Origin: UBA9414 sp958446945
GTDB lineage: Bacteria; Bacillota; Clostridia; Lachnospirales; Lachnospiraceae
Direction of reading: 5' to 3'
Length of the DNA stretch: 5,666 nt
Assembly (NCBI GenBank): GCA_958446945.1
Contig: CAUCYJ010000162.1
Coordinates: 1-5,666, forward strand
In this document: one piece after another, positions 5,344 to 5,666 of the stretch
Numbering within the stretch: the first letter of the stretch is position 1
Layout: the number at the start of each line of letters is the position of its first letter
Position numbers and translations under genes: made by a program
Notes under the pieces: model-generated
Databases searched by the model: none
Told to the model about the DNA's origin: nothing
The model's input: only the letters and a program-made list of their open reading frames with translations

Positions 5344-5666
5344 TTAATCTTCCCGCATCACTCGTTTCTCTGTCATATAAGTAATCAGAAAATACCCTCC
5401 GTAAATCAATACAATCACTCCTGCTGTCGGAAACAGAGAGGAGCCCATATTCACATATCCCACCGTTCCAAGCAGAAATTGTGCAAACTGAATTCCAAAT
5501 ACCGAATGAATCATTGCCAGAAGCAGGGGAAGACCGAAAAATATCGCTGTCTGCTGCAGCATGGAATGATGAATCATCTTCTCATCCACTCCAATCTTTC
5601 GAAGCATCTCATACCGTACTTTGTTATCCAGGTGGTCGGATAATTCTTTGAGCGCCAACACTGCTG
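5344..5666 (-). CDS. FtsX/BceB-like ABC transporter permease, C-terminal end, cut by window edge
   Basis: The reading frame is open to the right edge, so the true start lies outside; an internal GTG at 5659-5661 should not be taken as the start. The last 107 or so residues are visible. A cytosolic stretch (LKELSDHLDNKVRYEMLRKI, then GVDEKMI) matches the pattern before the final two helices of BceB-type permeases, where a sequence like LSD...RY.(V/I/M)L..(I/L)G is typical. Two hydrophobic segments follow, about 37-57 and 76-96 counted from the GTG, ending in a short charged tail (TEKRVMRED). Such permeases work with an ATPase partner and often with a two-component system in sensing or resisting peptide antibiotics; the specific role here is inferred from family only. 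The stop codon lies 21 bp before the repressor start. Confidence 0.75.
   Translation of the reverse strand, partial: AVLALKELSDHLDNKVRYEMLRKIGVDEKMIHHSMLQQTAIFFGLPLLLAMIHSVFGIQFAQFLLGTVGYVNMGSSLFPTAGVIVLIYGGYFLITYMTEKRVMRED

Noticed and set aside
4555..5643. A 362-codon open frame on the plus strand opposite the LacI-family gene
   Set aside because: It lies almost entirely antisense to the repressor and the permease end, both with clear family motifs. It has no ribosome binding site at its ATG, and its product is rich in His, Cys, Asn and Ile in the way reverse-strand translations usually are.
1..5666. Mobile element, CRISPR array, toxin-antitoxin pair or defence system
   Set aside because: I looked for direct repeats with spacers, terminal inverted repeats, transposase or integrase motifs and small paired genes and found none. 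All coding space is taken by housekeeping or common accessory families.

Overview
The window looks like ordinary chromosome from a low-to-mid GC Firmicute, most likely class Clostridia and plausibly a Lachnospiraceae-type gut anaerobe. This is an inference from strong AAGGAG ribosome binding sites, AT-rich spacers with sigma-A-like promoters, and protein sequences that read like clostridial versions of their families. I see no tRNA, rRNA, CRISPR array, insertion sequence, phage gene or attachment site.

All five genes lie on the minus strand, so transcription runs from high to low coordinates. From the right edge: (1) the C-terminal end of an FtsX/BceB-like ABC transporter permease (5344-5666, cut by the window edge); (2) 21 bp later, a complete LacI/GalR-family repressor (4309-5322); (3) a strong hairpin terminator (about 4252-4290), then a candidate promoter with an operator-like palindrome (4210-4242); (4) a GH13 oligo-1,6-glucosidase of the MalL type (2505-4190); (5) 85 bp later, the glycolytic phosphoglycerate mutase gpmI (875-2419), followed by a hairpin terminator (782-833); (6) a 303-bp, very AT-rich gap with a near-consensus promoter; (7) the first 190 codons of a PLP-dependent aspartate-type aminotransferase (2-571, cut by the left edge).

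The working picture is a small carbohydrate locus. The LacI-family protein probably controls the adjacent cytosolic alpha-glucosidase, which releases glucose from short isomalto-oligosaccharides. gpmI then serves lower glycolysis and may receive some read-through from the glucosidase gene, because no terminator separates them. No sugar importer is visible, so uptake genes must lie elsewhere. The aminotransferase looks like a separate transcription unit. The permease fragment belongs to a different function (peptide-antibiotic sensing or export type transporters), though it is close enough to the repressor gene to share a transcript.

I do not see a previously undescribed system here. The observations most worth a second look are regulatory: an exact 15-bp palindrome sitting on the -35 box of the aminotransferase promoter, and a near-palindrome with a central CG on the -35 region of the glucosidase promoter, next to a LacI-family gene.
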